Below, piece by piece: positions 8,207 through 17,083 of a stretch of 47,134 bases of DNA. Source of the stretch: an uncultured Eisenbergiella sp. (GTDB lineage: Bacteria; Bacillota; Clostridia; Lachnospirales; Lachnospiraceae); assembly GCA_947630215.1 (NCBI GenBank), contig CANRGX010000015.1, forward strand, positions 1-47,134, written 5' to 3'. Below the pieces are notes generated by a model. The model was not told the origin of the DNA and did no database searches. It saw only the letters and a program-made list of their open reading frames with translations. The stretch's first letter is position 1. Each line of letters begins with the position of its first letter. The position numbers and the translations under genes were made by a program.

Positions 8207-10141
8207 TTATACAAACCGGTACTGCACGGTGGCATCCAGCAGTTTATAATCTTCTTCTTTGACCCGGTACAAATGGATCCGATAGAGTCCCCGGCTCAAA
8301 AATTCGTGTAAATCCACTCTGAAAATCACTTCTCCATTCTCGATCACCGGATCGGCAAGCCACACCAGATCGTCCTGTCCGTTTTCATCGCTCCAGACGG
8401 CCAGTCTCAGATCCGCTGCGTCAGAGCGGGCGGTATGGATGGTCAGAACCGTCTGATCCGCACTCCATTCCGCCGTCATGACCGGCTTCTGAGGGGCAAA
8501 GGCCCGGTAGCGGGCGTTCAGCCAGGACTTCAGCCGGGAGACGGATTCCTGATAGGTGCCGGAAAAATCGCTGTATCCCTTGGGATTTGTGCCGCCCAGC
8601 GTATTCCAGCGGATGTAATTCATATAGGCCGAGGAGCCGATCTGGGTCCTGTAGCGATCCGCCCGTCCGGCCAGTCCCTTGAAGGAAGCGTCGTACTGCT
8701 CTTTGATCGCCTTTACCCGATCAAAGAACGCGGGCGCGGACAGCAGCCGGTTCATCACCGGATTGTGCAGATGGGCGTAATACTGGTTTTCATCCAGATC
8801 CTCGTTTCCCATACAGGTGTCGAAGTCCCAGACGGGGCCCAGGTGCAGCACGTCCGCTTCCCCGTCTTTATACCAGTAAAAGCTGGAATTGTTGGCTTCC
8901 CGGTTCAGCGCATACTCCGTGATCAGATAATATTTTGCAAAGGAATCCACATCTATCAGTAAGGAAAGCGTTTCCAGCGTCACCTCATCGGAGGGCGTCT
9001 GGTAGAGGTAGAGCATCAGCCGATCCAGTCCGTTCTGGAAGGAGGCCATCGCGTACCGGATCCGGTTCTCGTCGTCTTCCTCCACGGACTCCTTCACGGT
9101 AAAATGGTTCTCTATCATCGGATCGTAAAACCAATAATCTTCTTCCATATAAAAGGCGGAATCCAGCTCCATCAGAACACCCAGCTCATCCTTTAAGGGC
9201 AGGCGGCTGCTTCCGATCTCCGCCTTTTCCCCGACGATATAGGTGCCCTGATAATCTCCGTCAATCCACAGATCCACATATTGATATTCGGTGGTATACG
9301 CCATTTCCAACTGTCTGGACAGATCCATGGCGAGCATATTCCGCATCATGCTGTCATCGGAAGCGTTGGCCAGCAGGATCCATTTCTTTGCCGGCTTCAT
9401 GCCCAGAACGGAGGTTTTTTCGGAAAATTTGATCTGATATCCCTTCTTTGCGTATTGCGTCCAGGAGGTATTTCCGCGTCCCTTAAATTCCACGGAATTT
9501 TCCGCCGTCACATCGGCCGTGCCGTCCGGCAGGGTCAGATATACGCTGTTGCCCGGAAACTTCACCGTTTTATCCTGCTGTACCGCCGCCAGAGTGGTCT
9601 GATTCAGTTTTAGCTGTAAACTGGGCAGTTCGGACTGTAGAACCCGGATCTGCATATCCCCCGCTATAAGATGCGCGACGATGGTATCTCCGCTTTTGCG
9701 GAAGGCCTTCCTAAGCAGGCCGGTCTGCGGATCCCACTCTCCCTTGGAAAAGCCCTGAATCTCCCCGGCGCAGAAAAGCTCCATCGAAGCAATGTCCACT
9801 GTCCGGGGCAGAAAAAGGTACGTGATCCCATCCTGCGGCGCGCGGTATCCGAAGACCACATTCCCGTTTCCATCCGTCACGGAACAGGCGAACGCGGACG
9901 CCATCACATCCTCTGCCTGCGTCGTCACAGCGTCCGTCGTGGTCTGCGCCATCTCCTCCGTCACCTCCGACGGATGGGGCAGCTCCGCGGGCTCCGTAAC
10001 GTCCTCTGTCAAAACCGGCACCGGTATTTCATTCGCCGCAGATTCCTCCGCCCGCGCTTCCCATGCGCCGGTCCGTACCGTCATGGCCAGCAGAAAAACC
10101 GTTGCCGCCTGCAGGATTCTCTGGGTCAGGTGTTTCTTCAT
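8207..10141 (-). CDS. Secreted CotH-kinase family protein, 644 aa
   Basis: The start chosen (10141, MKKHLTQRIL) gives a signal peptide cleaved near ARAEES and has an AAGGGG ribosome binding site; a 27-residue upstream extension is unlikely. The CotH domain is recognisable: GRGNTSW...KKGYQIKF (likely nucleotide-binding Lys), RNMLAMDLSRQL, YVDLWIDGDYQGTYIVGEK, and the late GPVWDFD motif with metal-binding acidic residues. A C-terminal beta domain follows. CotH proteins are atypical protein kinases, first known from spore coats; many secreted clostridial members have no known target. It lies 87 bp beyond the ABC operon and may be its last gene. Confidence 0.85.
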   Translation of the reverse strand: MKKHLTQRILQAATVFLLAMTVRTGAWEARAEESAANEIPVPVLTEDVTEPAELPHPSEVTEEMAQTTTDAVTTQAEDVMASAFACSVTDGNGNVVFGYRAPQDGITYLFLPRTVDIASMELFCAGEIQGFSKGEWDPQTGLLRKAFRKSGDTIVAHLIAGDMQIRVLQSELPSLQLKLNQTTLAAVQQDKTVKFPGNSVYLTLPDGTADVTAENSVEFKGRGNTSWTQYAKKGYQIKFSEKTSVLGMKPAKKWILLANASDDSMMRNMLAMDLSRQLEMAYTTEYQYVDLWIDGDYQGTYIVGEKAEIGSSRLPLKDELGVLMELDSAFYMEEDYWFYDPMIENHFTVKESVEEDDENRIRYAMASFQNGLDRLMLYLYQTPSDEVTLETLSLLIDVDSFAKYYLITEYALNREANNSSFYWYKDGEADVLHLGPVWDFDTCMGNEDLDENQYYAHLHNPVMNRLLSAPAFFDRVKAIKEQYDASFKGLAGRADRYRTQIGSSAYMNYIRWNTLGGTNPKGYSDFSGTYQESVSRLKSWLNARYRAFAPQKPVMTAEWSADQTVLTIHTARSDAADLRLAVWSDENGQDDLVWLADPVIENGEVIFRVDLHEFLSRGLYRIHLYRVKEEDYKLLDATVQYRFV

Positions 10142-10228
10142 CTTTTGTCCCCTTTCCGTTTGCGTTCTTTTGTTAAAACAGTCAAGGGTATTGTAACGGA
10201 TTTCCCGGATAAAGGCAAGCAAAAGCTC

Positions 10229-12457
10229 TCAGCGCCCCTCCGCCATCTTCAGCTGCGCCGTCACCAGCCCATAGTAAATGCCTTTTTTCTCCAGCAGTTC
10301 ATTGTGCGTGCCGATCTCCGCAATGCCGTGCTTGTCGATGACCACCAGCCGGTCGGCGTTTCGCAGCGTGGACAGCCGGTGGGCGATGGCAAAGGTCGTT
10401 CTGCCCTGCACCAGCCGGTTTAGGGCCTGCTGAATCAAAAACTCGCTCTCCGTATCCAGCGCCGAAGTGGCCTCGTCCAAAATCAGCAGCCGGGGATTGT
10501 TCAAAATGGCGCGGGCAATGGCAATGCGCTGCCGTTCGCCGCCCGACAGGTTGTATCCGTGTTCTCCCACATAGGTGTTGTACCCGTCCGGCGTCTTACA
10601 GATAAAGTCATGCGCGTTGGCCGCTTTCGCCGCCAGAATGACCTCCTGCAGCGTGGCGTCCGGCCGGGCGAACCGGATGTTGTCCAGAATACTGCCCGAA
10701 AACAGGAAGGTCTCCTGCAGTACCACGCCGATCTGCGAATGCAGGCATTCCAGTTTGATATCCCGGATGTCCACGCCGTCGATGGAAATTTTTCCCTGAT
10801 CCACATCGTACAAGCGCATGATCAGATTGATCAGCGTGGATTTCCCCGTCCCGGAGGCACCCACCAGGCCAATCATTTCTCCCGGTTTTACGTGGAAGCT
10901 GATATTTTCCAACACCGGTTCATAGGTGTGGTACCCAAAGGATATTTCTTCAAAATCAAACGCTCCCTGAATGGAAAGCGCCCGGCTGTTTTCTTTATCC
11001 GCCAGCTGCGGCACTTCATCCAGCACGTCATAGATCCGGTTCAGGCTGGTAATCAGGCTCATGACCGCCCGGGGCAGATGCGTCATCCAGCTCAGCGGGC
11101 CGAAAAGATACCCGCAGTATGTGATATACTGGACCAGCTGCCCCAGAGACATCTTTCCGTCAAGGACATCGATCCCGCCGAAATATACGGCGATATAGGT
11201 TCCCGCCCCCAGCAGAAAAGTCAGAATCGGAAAAAAGATCGCCCAGAACGTCTCGTTGCGGATACTGATTGCGGCAAATTCCTCCGTCTTTTTCTGGAAC
11301 CGCTCCGCCTCCCGTTCTTCCTTGCCAAACGATTTGACCACCCGCATTCCGGAGATGATGTCCTGCAGACTGCTGTGCAGATCGTCGGACTTTACCCACT
11401 GCTTATGGTAGATCGCGTGGATGCGGTGCCAGAAGGCCGTTGTGATCGCAAATACCACGACAATGAAAAAAACGGAAAACAGCGTCATGCGCCAGCTGAT
11501 CGCAAACATCATCGCCAGGGACGCGATCATGGTGAGCAGCGTGGAAAACATATCGCCGAACACGTCCTCCATAAAGCTCCGGACCTCTCTGGTATCTCTG
11601 GCGACCCGGTTCATCAGTTCGCCGGGCCGGCGGCTGTTGATAAAGGACATGGACAGCGTCTGAATCTTATAATACAGTTTCCTGCGCAGCGTCATACTCA
11701 AAGACGCGCCCAGCCTGACACAGCTCCAATAGCGGTATACCTCCAGCAGAATCCTGGCGGCCAGCAGAAAGAAGGAGATGCCCACAAAGGCCGTCAGATC
11801 CCGCCAGGTTCCCCGTCCCGTGGCCAGGGCCTGATCGATGAAGCGCTGCTGTACCAGCGGGTTGAGCAGATTCACCGCCGCCACCAGCAGCATCAGCAAA
11901 GAAATCAGAAGCAGCTCTCCCGTAAATTCCCCGCAGAGGGCCATAAACTTTTTCAGCAGCGCGGCCTTTCCCTCGCAATAGGGGCATTTGCTGGTTCCCG
12001 GCAGGGCCCGGCCGCACTTTTCACAGTATTTTTCATATTCCAGGCTCTGCACCCGGGCCGCGCCCTCCCTGTGCGGATCCTTTGCCGCCGTCAGAATGGC
12101 CTGGGCGCCCCGGACCACATAGGAGACACGGATGATGTGGCGCATGGAAAACCGCGCCGCGCAGATCATTTCCCCCGTTTTTTTGGTGACGGTGACAATC
12201 CCGCTGTTGACCTGATGCTCACATTTGATCTTTTCGCAGTCCTTTAAGAAAAAGGAAGACACCGTCCGTTCCCCGTCCAGCACCAGAAAACGCTCCTGGG
12301 TCACAATCAGCCAGACCTGGGCGGCATAGGCTTCCTGCGCCAGTTTTTTTTGCGGGTCAAACCCCAGATCCACGGGGACGCAGTACCAGATACTTTCCCC
12401 TTCTTTCAGCGCCAGGGCGCGTTTCTGCGGTTCGGCCAGTTCATATAATAATTTCAT
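10229..12457 (-). CDS. ABC exporter (TMD-NBD fusion) with N-terminal PH-like domain and zinc ribbon, 742 aa
   Basis: An unusual N-terminal region of about 140 aa (beta-rich, pleckstrin-like by impression) is followed by a zinc ribbon C145-x2-C148...C158-x2-C161. Then come a six-helix exporter domain (about 175-450) and a complete ATPase: Walker A GASGTGKST, signature LSGGERQRIAIARA, Walker B LLILDEATSALD and switch AHRLST. It is the second of two related half-transporters flanking a DUF1854 gene and probably forms a heterodimer with the product of 13116-15446. The substrate is unknown. The DUF1854/ABC pairing is known from cyanophycin gene clusters of proteobacteria, but no cyanophycin gene is present here. 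Start supported by GGAG 9 bp upstream. Confidence 0.88.
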   Translation of the reverse strand: MKLLYELAEPQKRALALKEGESIWYCVPVDLGFDPQKKLAQEAYAAQVWLIVTQERFLVLDGERTVSSFFLKDCEKIKCEHQVNSGIVTVTKKTGEMICAARFSMRHIIRVSYVVRGAQAILTAAKDPHREGAARVQSLEYEKYCEKCGRALPGTSKCPYCEGKAALLKKFMALCGEFTGELLLISLLMLLVAAVNLLNPLVQQRFIDQALATGRGTWRDLTAFVGISFFLLAARILLEVYRYWSCVRLGASLSMTLRRKLYYKIQTLSMSFINSRRPGELMNRVARDTREVRSFMEDVFGDMFSTLLTMIASLAMMFAISWRMTLFSVFFIVVVFAITTAFWHRIHAIYHKQWVKSDDLHSSLQDIISGMRVVKSFGKEEREAERFQKKTEEFAAISIRNETFWAIFFPILTFLLGAGTYIAVYFGGIDVLDGKMSLGQLVQYITYCGYLFGPLSWMTHLPRAVMSLITSLNRIYDVLDEVPQLADKENSRALSIQGAFDFEEISFGYHTYEPVLENISFHVKPGEMIGLVGASGTGKSTLINLIMRLYDVDQGKISIDGVDIRDIKLECLHSQIGVVLQETFLFSGSILDNIRFARPDATLQEVILAAKAANAHDFICKTPDGYNTYVGEHGYNLSGGERQRIAIARAILNNPRLLILDEATSALDTESEFLIQQALNRLVQGRTTFAIAHRLSTLRNADRLVVIDKHGIAEIGTHNELLEKKGIYYGLVTAQLKMAEGR

Positions 12458-12493
12458 AATTGCGTACTCCAGACAATCCGGGACAGCCCGGAC

Positions 12494-13072
12494 TTAAATA
12501 AACAAATCCAGTTTCTTTCTCTCCATTACACTCAGTTGATAAAAATCCGGAATTTCATAGCGGTTGCCGTCGATATCCGTTACCAGAAGACGGGAATCGC
12601 TCAGATGAATCACCGCGTCGCCGCTCATCTGGGTGGTGAAACGGCAGGCGCCGAAGGTGGTCACCACATTCCAATAGGCGTAGCCGTATTCGTCCTTCAC
12701 ATCCAGCACCTTGGTAATGGACGGCATGAAATACCGCAGCTTGATCTGCTCCCGGATCATCTCCTGCTGATCCGGTTCCAGCTGGGACAGTTTTTCTATG
12801 ATGCCGATCTCCCTGGCCTTTTCATCCGCTTCCCGCACGGAAATAAATTCTTCCGGGCAGGTCAGCGGGAAGGTCAGGTAAATGCCCACCCGCGCATATT
12901 CCTTTCCGCCGGTTTTCAGCGACACAAAACCGCCGCCGTTCCGGGAAAATACCGCGTTGTCCCGGGTCAGAGGGCGCATTTCCAAAAGCTCCTCAGATTC
13001 CCGTTTCAGCGCTTCCTCATCAAATTCCTGCAGATCCAGCAGATCCGGCAGGCCGTTTTCTCTTTCTTCCAT
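12494..13072 (-). CDS. DUF1854 domain protein, 192 aa
   Basis: A soluble protein whose C-terminal half fits DUF1854: a FGACRF core, DSRLLVTDIDGNRYEIPD, and an ending of the LDLFI type. The chosen start (13072, MEERENGLPD) has GGGAGG 6 bp upstream; a 29-residue extension runs back towards the preceding gene and has no support. It is the middle gene of ABC-DUF1854-ABC (gaps of 43 and 36 bp), so it is translated in step with both half-transporters and is probably an accessory or regulatory partner of the pump. Its biochemical role is not known to me. Confidence 0.85.
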   Translation of the reverse strand: MEERENGLPDLLDLQEFDEEALKRESEELLEMRPLTRDNAVFSRNGGGFVSLKTGGKEYARVGIYLTFPLTCPEEFISVREADEKAREIGIIEKLSQLEPDQQEMIREQIKLRYFMPSITKVLDVKDEYGYAYWNVVTTFGACRFTTQMSGDAVIHLSDSRLLVTDIDGNRYEIPDFYQLSVMERKKLDLFI

Positions 13073-13115
13073 AACATCCTCCCTGTCCTTATGCAGACAG
13101 CGCCTTCTTTGGCGC

Positions 13116-15446
13116 TCATTCGATCCCGCGCATTGCCAGCGCCTTGGTCTGCAGCTCACTCAGTTTAAAGTACGTCCCCTTTTTGGCCAGCAGTTCTTCA
13201 TGCGTGCCCGTCTCCGTGATCCGCCCTTCATCCAGCACAATCAGATGCGTGGCGTTGCGCAGGGTGGAAAGACGGTGCGCAATGGAAAGGACGGTTCTGC
13301 CCTTTTCCAGCTTCTCCAGAGACTTTTGGATCGCCAGCTCCGTTTCGGTATCCACCGCCGAGGTGGCTTCGTCCAAAATCAGAATCTTCGGATCCGCCAG
13401 GATCGCGCGGGCAATGGAAATGCGCTGTTTCTCCCCGCCGGACAGCTCCCTGCTGGAGGAACCCAGAATCGTATCGTATCCCTCCGGCATTCTGCAGATA
13501 AAATCGTGCGCATTGGCCGAAATGGCCGCGCGGATGATTTCCTCCCGGCTGGCGTCCGGCCTGGCATAGGCGATGTTTTCCGCTACCGTCCCCATAAATA
13601 TGTAGGTTTCCTGGGACACCATGGCCACATTTTCCCGCAGCTGGCGAAATCCGTACTGCCGGACGTTGACGCCGTCTACCAGCACCTCGCCTTCCTGCGC
13701 GTCGTACAGCCGGGAAATCAGGTTCACCAGCGTGGATTTTCCCGCGCCGGACCGGCCCACAATGCCAAACACCTCGCCCGCCTCCACATGGAAGCTGACG
13801 TCCTTTAAAATCGGCTTGTGCGCCTCATATCCGAAGGTGACATGCTTCAGTTCGATCTCTCCCTGCAGCGTTTTGGGCCGCACGGGATCGGCAGCTTCCT
13901 TTACCTCGGGCACCGCGTCGATGATCTCGAACATCCGCTGCGCCGAATTCATGGCATCGGTATACCAGCGGATGATGCGGGACATGAACTCAAGCGGCCC
14001 CTTCAGCTGTCCCACGTAGCCGGAAAAGGTAATCAAAAGGCCCAGCTCTATCCTGGAGCCGCTGATGATCATGGCGCCGCCCACGGCCCAGACCAGAAAG
14101 CTGATGACGTCCTCCACCGTGCAGTAAAGCGCAAAAAATTTGTTGTCGTAGCGGGCCACATCCAGTTCCGCCGTCCTGACCCTGCCGTTGTTTTTGGAAA
14201 ACCGGGTCATCTCCTGTTCTTCCCGGCCAAAGGCCCTGACCACTCTGGCCCCGGTCAGATTTTCATTCATCAGCGCGTTCAGTCTCCGGTTGGCCCGGTG
14301 CCGTTTTCCGTAATAGTGCCACAGGCGCGGCATCATGTGATAGCTGATGACCACCAGCGCCGGCATCAAGATCACCGAAACCGTGGCCAATAGTGGATCC
14401 AGAAAATACATGATGATACAGGTGGCGGCGATATTTCCCACGTTGATGAAAAAGTAGGGGATGCCGTCGATAAAAAAGCTGGAAATTTCCTCCGCGTCGT
14501 CCGAGACCCGCGTCATCAGACTGCCGGTCTGCCTGCGGGAATAAAAACTGATGGACAGCCTTCCCATGGACGCAAAGACCTGGCTTTTCAGCTTCGCCAC
14601 CACCCGCGGCGCGATCCGCGCCGTCAGCACCCCCTGCCAGATTCCCAGGGCCTGTATCGTCACCTTGGTCAGAATCATGGCGGCCGTCAGCACGCACAAA
14701 GCCAGCACGAAACGCCCCGCCGGCAGATGCAATAGCGCCAGAAACCGTTCGTTTCTGGACAGCACCTGGTCGTAGAGGATCGTGCCGCTCAGATACGGCC
14801 AGACAAGATTGAGGCCCGCCGTCCCCAGATAGCAGAACATCATGGCGGCAAGGCTTTTCTTATACGGCGCAAAATAGGAGATGACCCGCAGCAGGATAGA
14901 CTTCTTATCCATGCACTTGGGACATACCTTCCGCTCCTGATCCGGGTAGATCATGCCGCACTTGGGACAGCATTCCTTGCCCCGCCGGACGTCCAGATCC
15001 TCCGGGCTTATCTCCTCTTTCTTTTTCACTTTTTCAAACAGACGGCAGAGCCGCAGAAAAACTTCCATCCGGGTGTTGGAAAAATGGCCCAGATTCTGCT
15101 CTGTCCCATCGATCTGCACCGCCAGTACGCCGGTACTCACCTCTCGGATGATCTCCATTTTTTCCACCCGGTCCAGATCGAGGATCCGCAGCGCCGGCTC
15201 CTGTCCCGCCGTCGAATCTTCCTTCATCTGCCAGCCGCCGTACCCGCCAAAACAGTATTCCGCCTTCTCCGTATGCGGGTAGACCGCCAGCAGCAGCTTT
15301 TCCCGCGTCAGCGCCGCAATGGAATCCGCAAAACGGTACTCCATATCCATATCCGCCATCGCGGCAAACAGGATCTGATCCTTTGAGATCCCCTGCCTTT
15401 GGGCCACCCTTAAAAAACTGTCCGGTAATTTCAAATTTTCTTTCAT
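13116..15446 (-). CDS. ABC exporter (TMD-NBD fusion) with N-terminal PH-like domain and zinc ribbon, 776 aa
   Basis: First gene of the ABC-DUF1854-ABC operon. It shares the same unusual plan as its partner at 10229-12457: a beta-rich N-terminal domain (about 1-140), a zinc ribbon C150-x2-C153...C165-x2-C168, an exporter membrane domain, and an ATPase with Walker A GRSGAGKST, signature LSGGEKQRISIARA, Walker B ILILDEATSAVD and AHRLST. Both catalytic Glu residues (LDEA) are intact in the pair, so neither site looks degenerate. GGGAG lies 5 bp upstream of the ATG. A leader with a 23-codon ORF and a terminator precedes it (15478-15697), suggesting control by attenuation. Confidence 0.88.
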   Translation of the reverse strand: MKENLKLPDSFLRVAQRQGISKDQILFAAMADMDMEYRFADSIAALTREKLLLAVYPHTEKAEYCFGGYGGWQMKEDSTAGQEPALRILDLDRVEKMEIIREVSTGVLAVQIDGTEQNLGHFSNTRMEVFLRLCRLFEKVKKKEEISPEDLDVRRGKECCPKCGMIYPDQERKVCPKCMDKKSILLRVISYFAPYKKSLAAMMFCYLGTAGLNLVWPYLSGTILYDQVLSRNERFLALLHLPAGRFVLALCVLTAAMILTKVTIQALGIWQGVLTARIAPRVVAKLKSQVFASMGRLSISFYSRRQTGSLMTRVSDDAEEISSFFIDGIPYFFINVGNIAATCIIMYFLDPLLATVSVILMPALVVISYHMMPRLWHYYGKRHRANRRLNALMNENLTGARVVRAFGREEQEMTRFSKNNGRVRTAELDVARYDNKFFALYCTVEDVISFLVWAVGGAMIISGSRIELGLLITFSGYVGQLKGPLEFMSRIIRWYTDAMNSAQRMFEIIDAVPEVKEAADPVRPKTLQGEIELKHVTFGYEAHKPILKDVSFHVEAGEVFGIVGRSGAGKSTLVNLISRLYDAQEGEVLVDGVNVRQYGFRQLRENVAMVSQETYIFMGTVAENIAYARPDASREEIIRAAISANAHDFICRMPEGYDTILGSSSRELSGGEKQRISIARAILADPKILILDEATSAVDTETELAIQKSLEKLEKGRTVLSIAHRLSTLRNATHLIVLDEGRITETGTHEELLAKKGTYFKLSELQTKALAMRGIE

Positions 15447-15473
15447 CTTTCTCCCGCTTTCCCCCGGAACGCA

Positions 15474-15505
15474 AAAACGCCACAGCTACCCAAATAGCTG
15501 TGGCG
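15474..15505 (-). terminator. Intrinsic terminator / candidate attenuator before the ABC operon
   Basis: A perfect 11-bp stem (15478-15488 with 15495-15505) with a 6-nt loop is followed on the minus strand by UUUUUG. It sits 31 bp in front of the first ABC gene and downstream of a good promoter and a leader ORF. It is either the end of the metallophosphoesterase/leader transcript or a regulated attenuator. Confidence 0.88.
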
Positions 15506-15553
15506 TCTGATCACGCAGTCCTTTACAGATCCAAATGTAATCTGTCCTGGAAC

Positions 15554-15625
15554 CTAATCCACATCCTTCCGGGAGGCAATTTCTGTCTTCTTTACCTGTA
15601 AACGCTCTTTTTTGTTCCTGAACAT
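15554..15625 (-). CDS. 23-aa leader peptide ORF upstream of the ABC operon
   Basis: ATG at 15625, stop TAG at 15554; starts MFRNKKERLQ, ends SRKDVD, very basic. A perfect AGGAGG (15635-15640) lies 9 bp upstream of the ATG. That Shine-Dalgarno is complementary over 9 bases (15631-15639) to codons 16-18 of the ORF itself (15572-15580), so folding would hide it. It lies between the promoter at 15669-15697 and the terminator at 15474-15505. I infer a regulatory leader peptide; a small functional protein or a chance ORF are alternatives. Confidence 0.5.
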   Translation of the reverse strand: MFRNKKERLQVKKTEIASRKDVD

Positions 15626-15668
15626 GTCTGATTGCCTCCTTTCCTTTTTTTTCGCTCAGTCTTTACCC

Positions 15669-15697
15669 AGTGTAAACGCTATTTTATCAGATGTCAA
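15669..15697 (-). promoter_or_regulatory. Sigma-A promoter driving the ABC-operon leader
   Basis: TTGACA (15692-15697), 17 bp, TACACT (15669-15674) on the minus strand, overlapping the last codons of the metallophosphoesterase gene. The -10 lies inside GCGTTTACACTGGGTAAAGA; a shortened copy (GCGTTTACAGGTAAAGA) recurs inside the leader ORF. Confidence 0.8.
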
Positions 15698-16352
15698 TGG
15701 ATTTTTCATTTTTTTTGGAAATCTCATCCGTCCTGCCCGCCGCCTGTCTTCTGCTGCGGTCGCAGAGGATCCATTCGTCCAGCGTCAGCGGCGTGTAATC
15801 GGAGTACATACAAAAGCAGTTGATCAGATGGGACGGAATCGGCTTGCGCTCCCCGGTTCCGGTTTCCCGGAAGCTGTTTTGGGTCATCTCCTGAAAGCGC
15901 TCCACCAGCCGCTGATCCAGCGTGTCGTGCACGTGGCCGTAAAGCATATACGCCTTGGGCTCTCCCTTCTCGTCCAATCGGTTCTGCCCGTTGTAAAACA
16001 GGATCGGATAATGGCAGAGCACCACCTTCCGCCCGTTGTCCATCAGTTCCTCATAGGGCTTGATCCAGACAAAGCGGCCGGCGTCGTACTTTTTATCCGT
16101 TAAAAAACGGTCGTGGTTTCCCTGAATCAGATACAGCCGCCCCTTCAGCCGCGCAAGCAGCTGGTTGGTCTCCTCCGGTTTTCCCCAGGAAAGATCCCCC
16201 AGGATCACCACTTCGTCGTTGTCTCTCACCTTTTCGTTCCACCGCCGCAGCATATACGCGTTCATCTGTTCCACGTCCGCAAAGCCGCGCCGGTCCATCT
16301 GTTCGTTTAATTTCGCATGAAAAAAATGCGGATCCGCAATATAATATCTCAT
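15687..16352 (-). CDS. Metallophosphoesterase, calcineurin-like, 221 aa
   Basis: A cytoplasmic two-metal phosphoesterase. All metal ligands are visible: D7-x-H9 (ADPHFFH), D53 (GDLSWG), N79-H80 (GNHD), H114 (CHYP) and H140-x-H142 (GHVH). The family cleaves phosphomonoesters or diesters; the substrate cannot be told from sequence. GGAAAG lies upstream of the ATG. A separate promoter (16388-16416) makes it divergent from rubrerythrin. Its 3' end overlaps the promoter of the ABC-operon leader, so read-through from this gene into that leader is possible. Confidence 0.85.
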   Translation of the reverse strand: MRYYIADPHFFHAKLNEQMDRRGFADVEQMNAYMLRRWNEKVRDNDEVVILGDLSWGKPEETNQLLARLKGRLYLIQGNHDRFLTDKKYDAGRFVWIKPYEELMDNGRKVVLCHYPILFYNGQNRLDEKGEPKAYMLYGHVHDTLDQRLVERFQEMTQNSFRETGTGERKPIPSHLINCFCMYSDYTPLTLDEWILCDRSRRQAAGRTDEISKKNEKSIDI

Positions 16353-16387
16353 CTTTTCTTTCCTGCCAAGGGCCTGTTATAGGACAG

Positions 16388-16416
16388 ATTATAGCAAGTT
16401 CCCTGTGCCGTGAAAA
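16388..16416 (-). promoter_or_regulatory. Promoter of the metallophosphoesterase gene
   Basis: On the minus strand, TTTTCA (16411-16416), 17 bp, TATAAT (16388-16393), with an extended -10 (TGC before TATAAT). Confidence 0.7.
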
Positions 16417-16440
16417 GCCCTTTTGCAAAAAAGGACAGGA

Positions 16441-16473
16441 TTGACAAGGGATCCTTTTCCCATTATAGTGGGA
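16441..16473 (+). promoter_or_regulatory. Promoter of rubrerythrin with palindrome over the -10
   Basis: TTGACA (16441-16446), 17 bp, TATAGT (16464-16469). The -10 is bracketed by TCCCA (16458-16462) and TGGGA (16469-16473), an inverted repeat that could bind a repressor. It does not match the PerR consensus closely. Confidence 0.8.
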
Positions 16474-16534
16474 TCAGAAATGGAGTTTCTGATTCTGTTC
16501 CAAAACATATGCTTTTGCAAAGGAGGAAAACGTT

Positions 16535-17071
16535 ATGTCCAAGTACGCGGGTACCAAAACGGAAAAGAATCTGCGGGAGGCCTTCGCAGGCGAATCCCAG
16601 GCGAGGAACAAATACACCTACTTCGCCTCCGTGGCCAAAAAGGCCGGCTATGAACAGATCGCGGAGCTGTTTTTAAAGACCGCCGACAATGAAAAGGAAC
16701 ACGCCAAGCTGTGGTTCAAGGAGCTGGGCGAACTGGGCGATACCGCGCAGAACCTGCTTCAGGCGGCGGAAGGGGAAAATGCCGAATGGACCGATATGTA
16801 TGAGCGGATGGCAAAAGAAGCGGATGAAGAAGGCTTTCCCGATCTGGCCGCCCGTTTCCGCGGCGTGGCCGCCATCGAAAAGGCGCATGAGGAGCGCTAC
16901 CGTGCGCTTCTGCACAATGTGGAAACCAAACAGGTCTTTGAAAAGAGCGGCGTACAGATCTGGGAATGCCGCAACTGCGGTCATATCGTAGTGGGCACCA
17001 GCGCGCCCGAGGTCTGCCCGGTCTGCAATCATCCCCAGAGTTATTTCGAGGTAAAGAAAAACAACTATTGA
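16535..17071 (+). CDS. rbr: Rubrerythrin, 178 aa
   Basis: A cytoplasmic non-haem di-iron peroxidase that reduces hydrogen peroxide in anaerobes. The ferritin-like di-iron ligands are present (E20, E53 and H56 in NEKEH, E115 and nearby in IEKAHEE). A C-terminal rubredoxin-like FeS4 site is formed by C145-x2-C148 and C161-x2-C164. Length is normal. GGAGG lies 8 bp upstream of the ATG. It has its own promoter and terminator, so it is a single-gene unit, one of the few genes here that run towards oriC-derived forks. Confidence 0.95.
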   Translation: MSKYAGTKTEKNLREAFAGESQARNKYTYFASVAKKAGYEQIAELFLKTADNEKEHAKLWFKELGELGDTAQNLLQAAEGENAEWTDMYERMAKEADEEGFPDLAARFRGVAAIEKAHEERYRALLHNVETKQVFEKSGVQIWECRNCGHIVVGTSAPEVCPVCNHPQSYFEVKKNNY

Positions 17072-17083
17072 GGCGTTTCAGAA

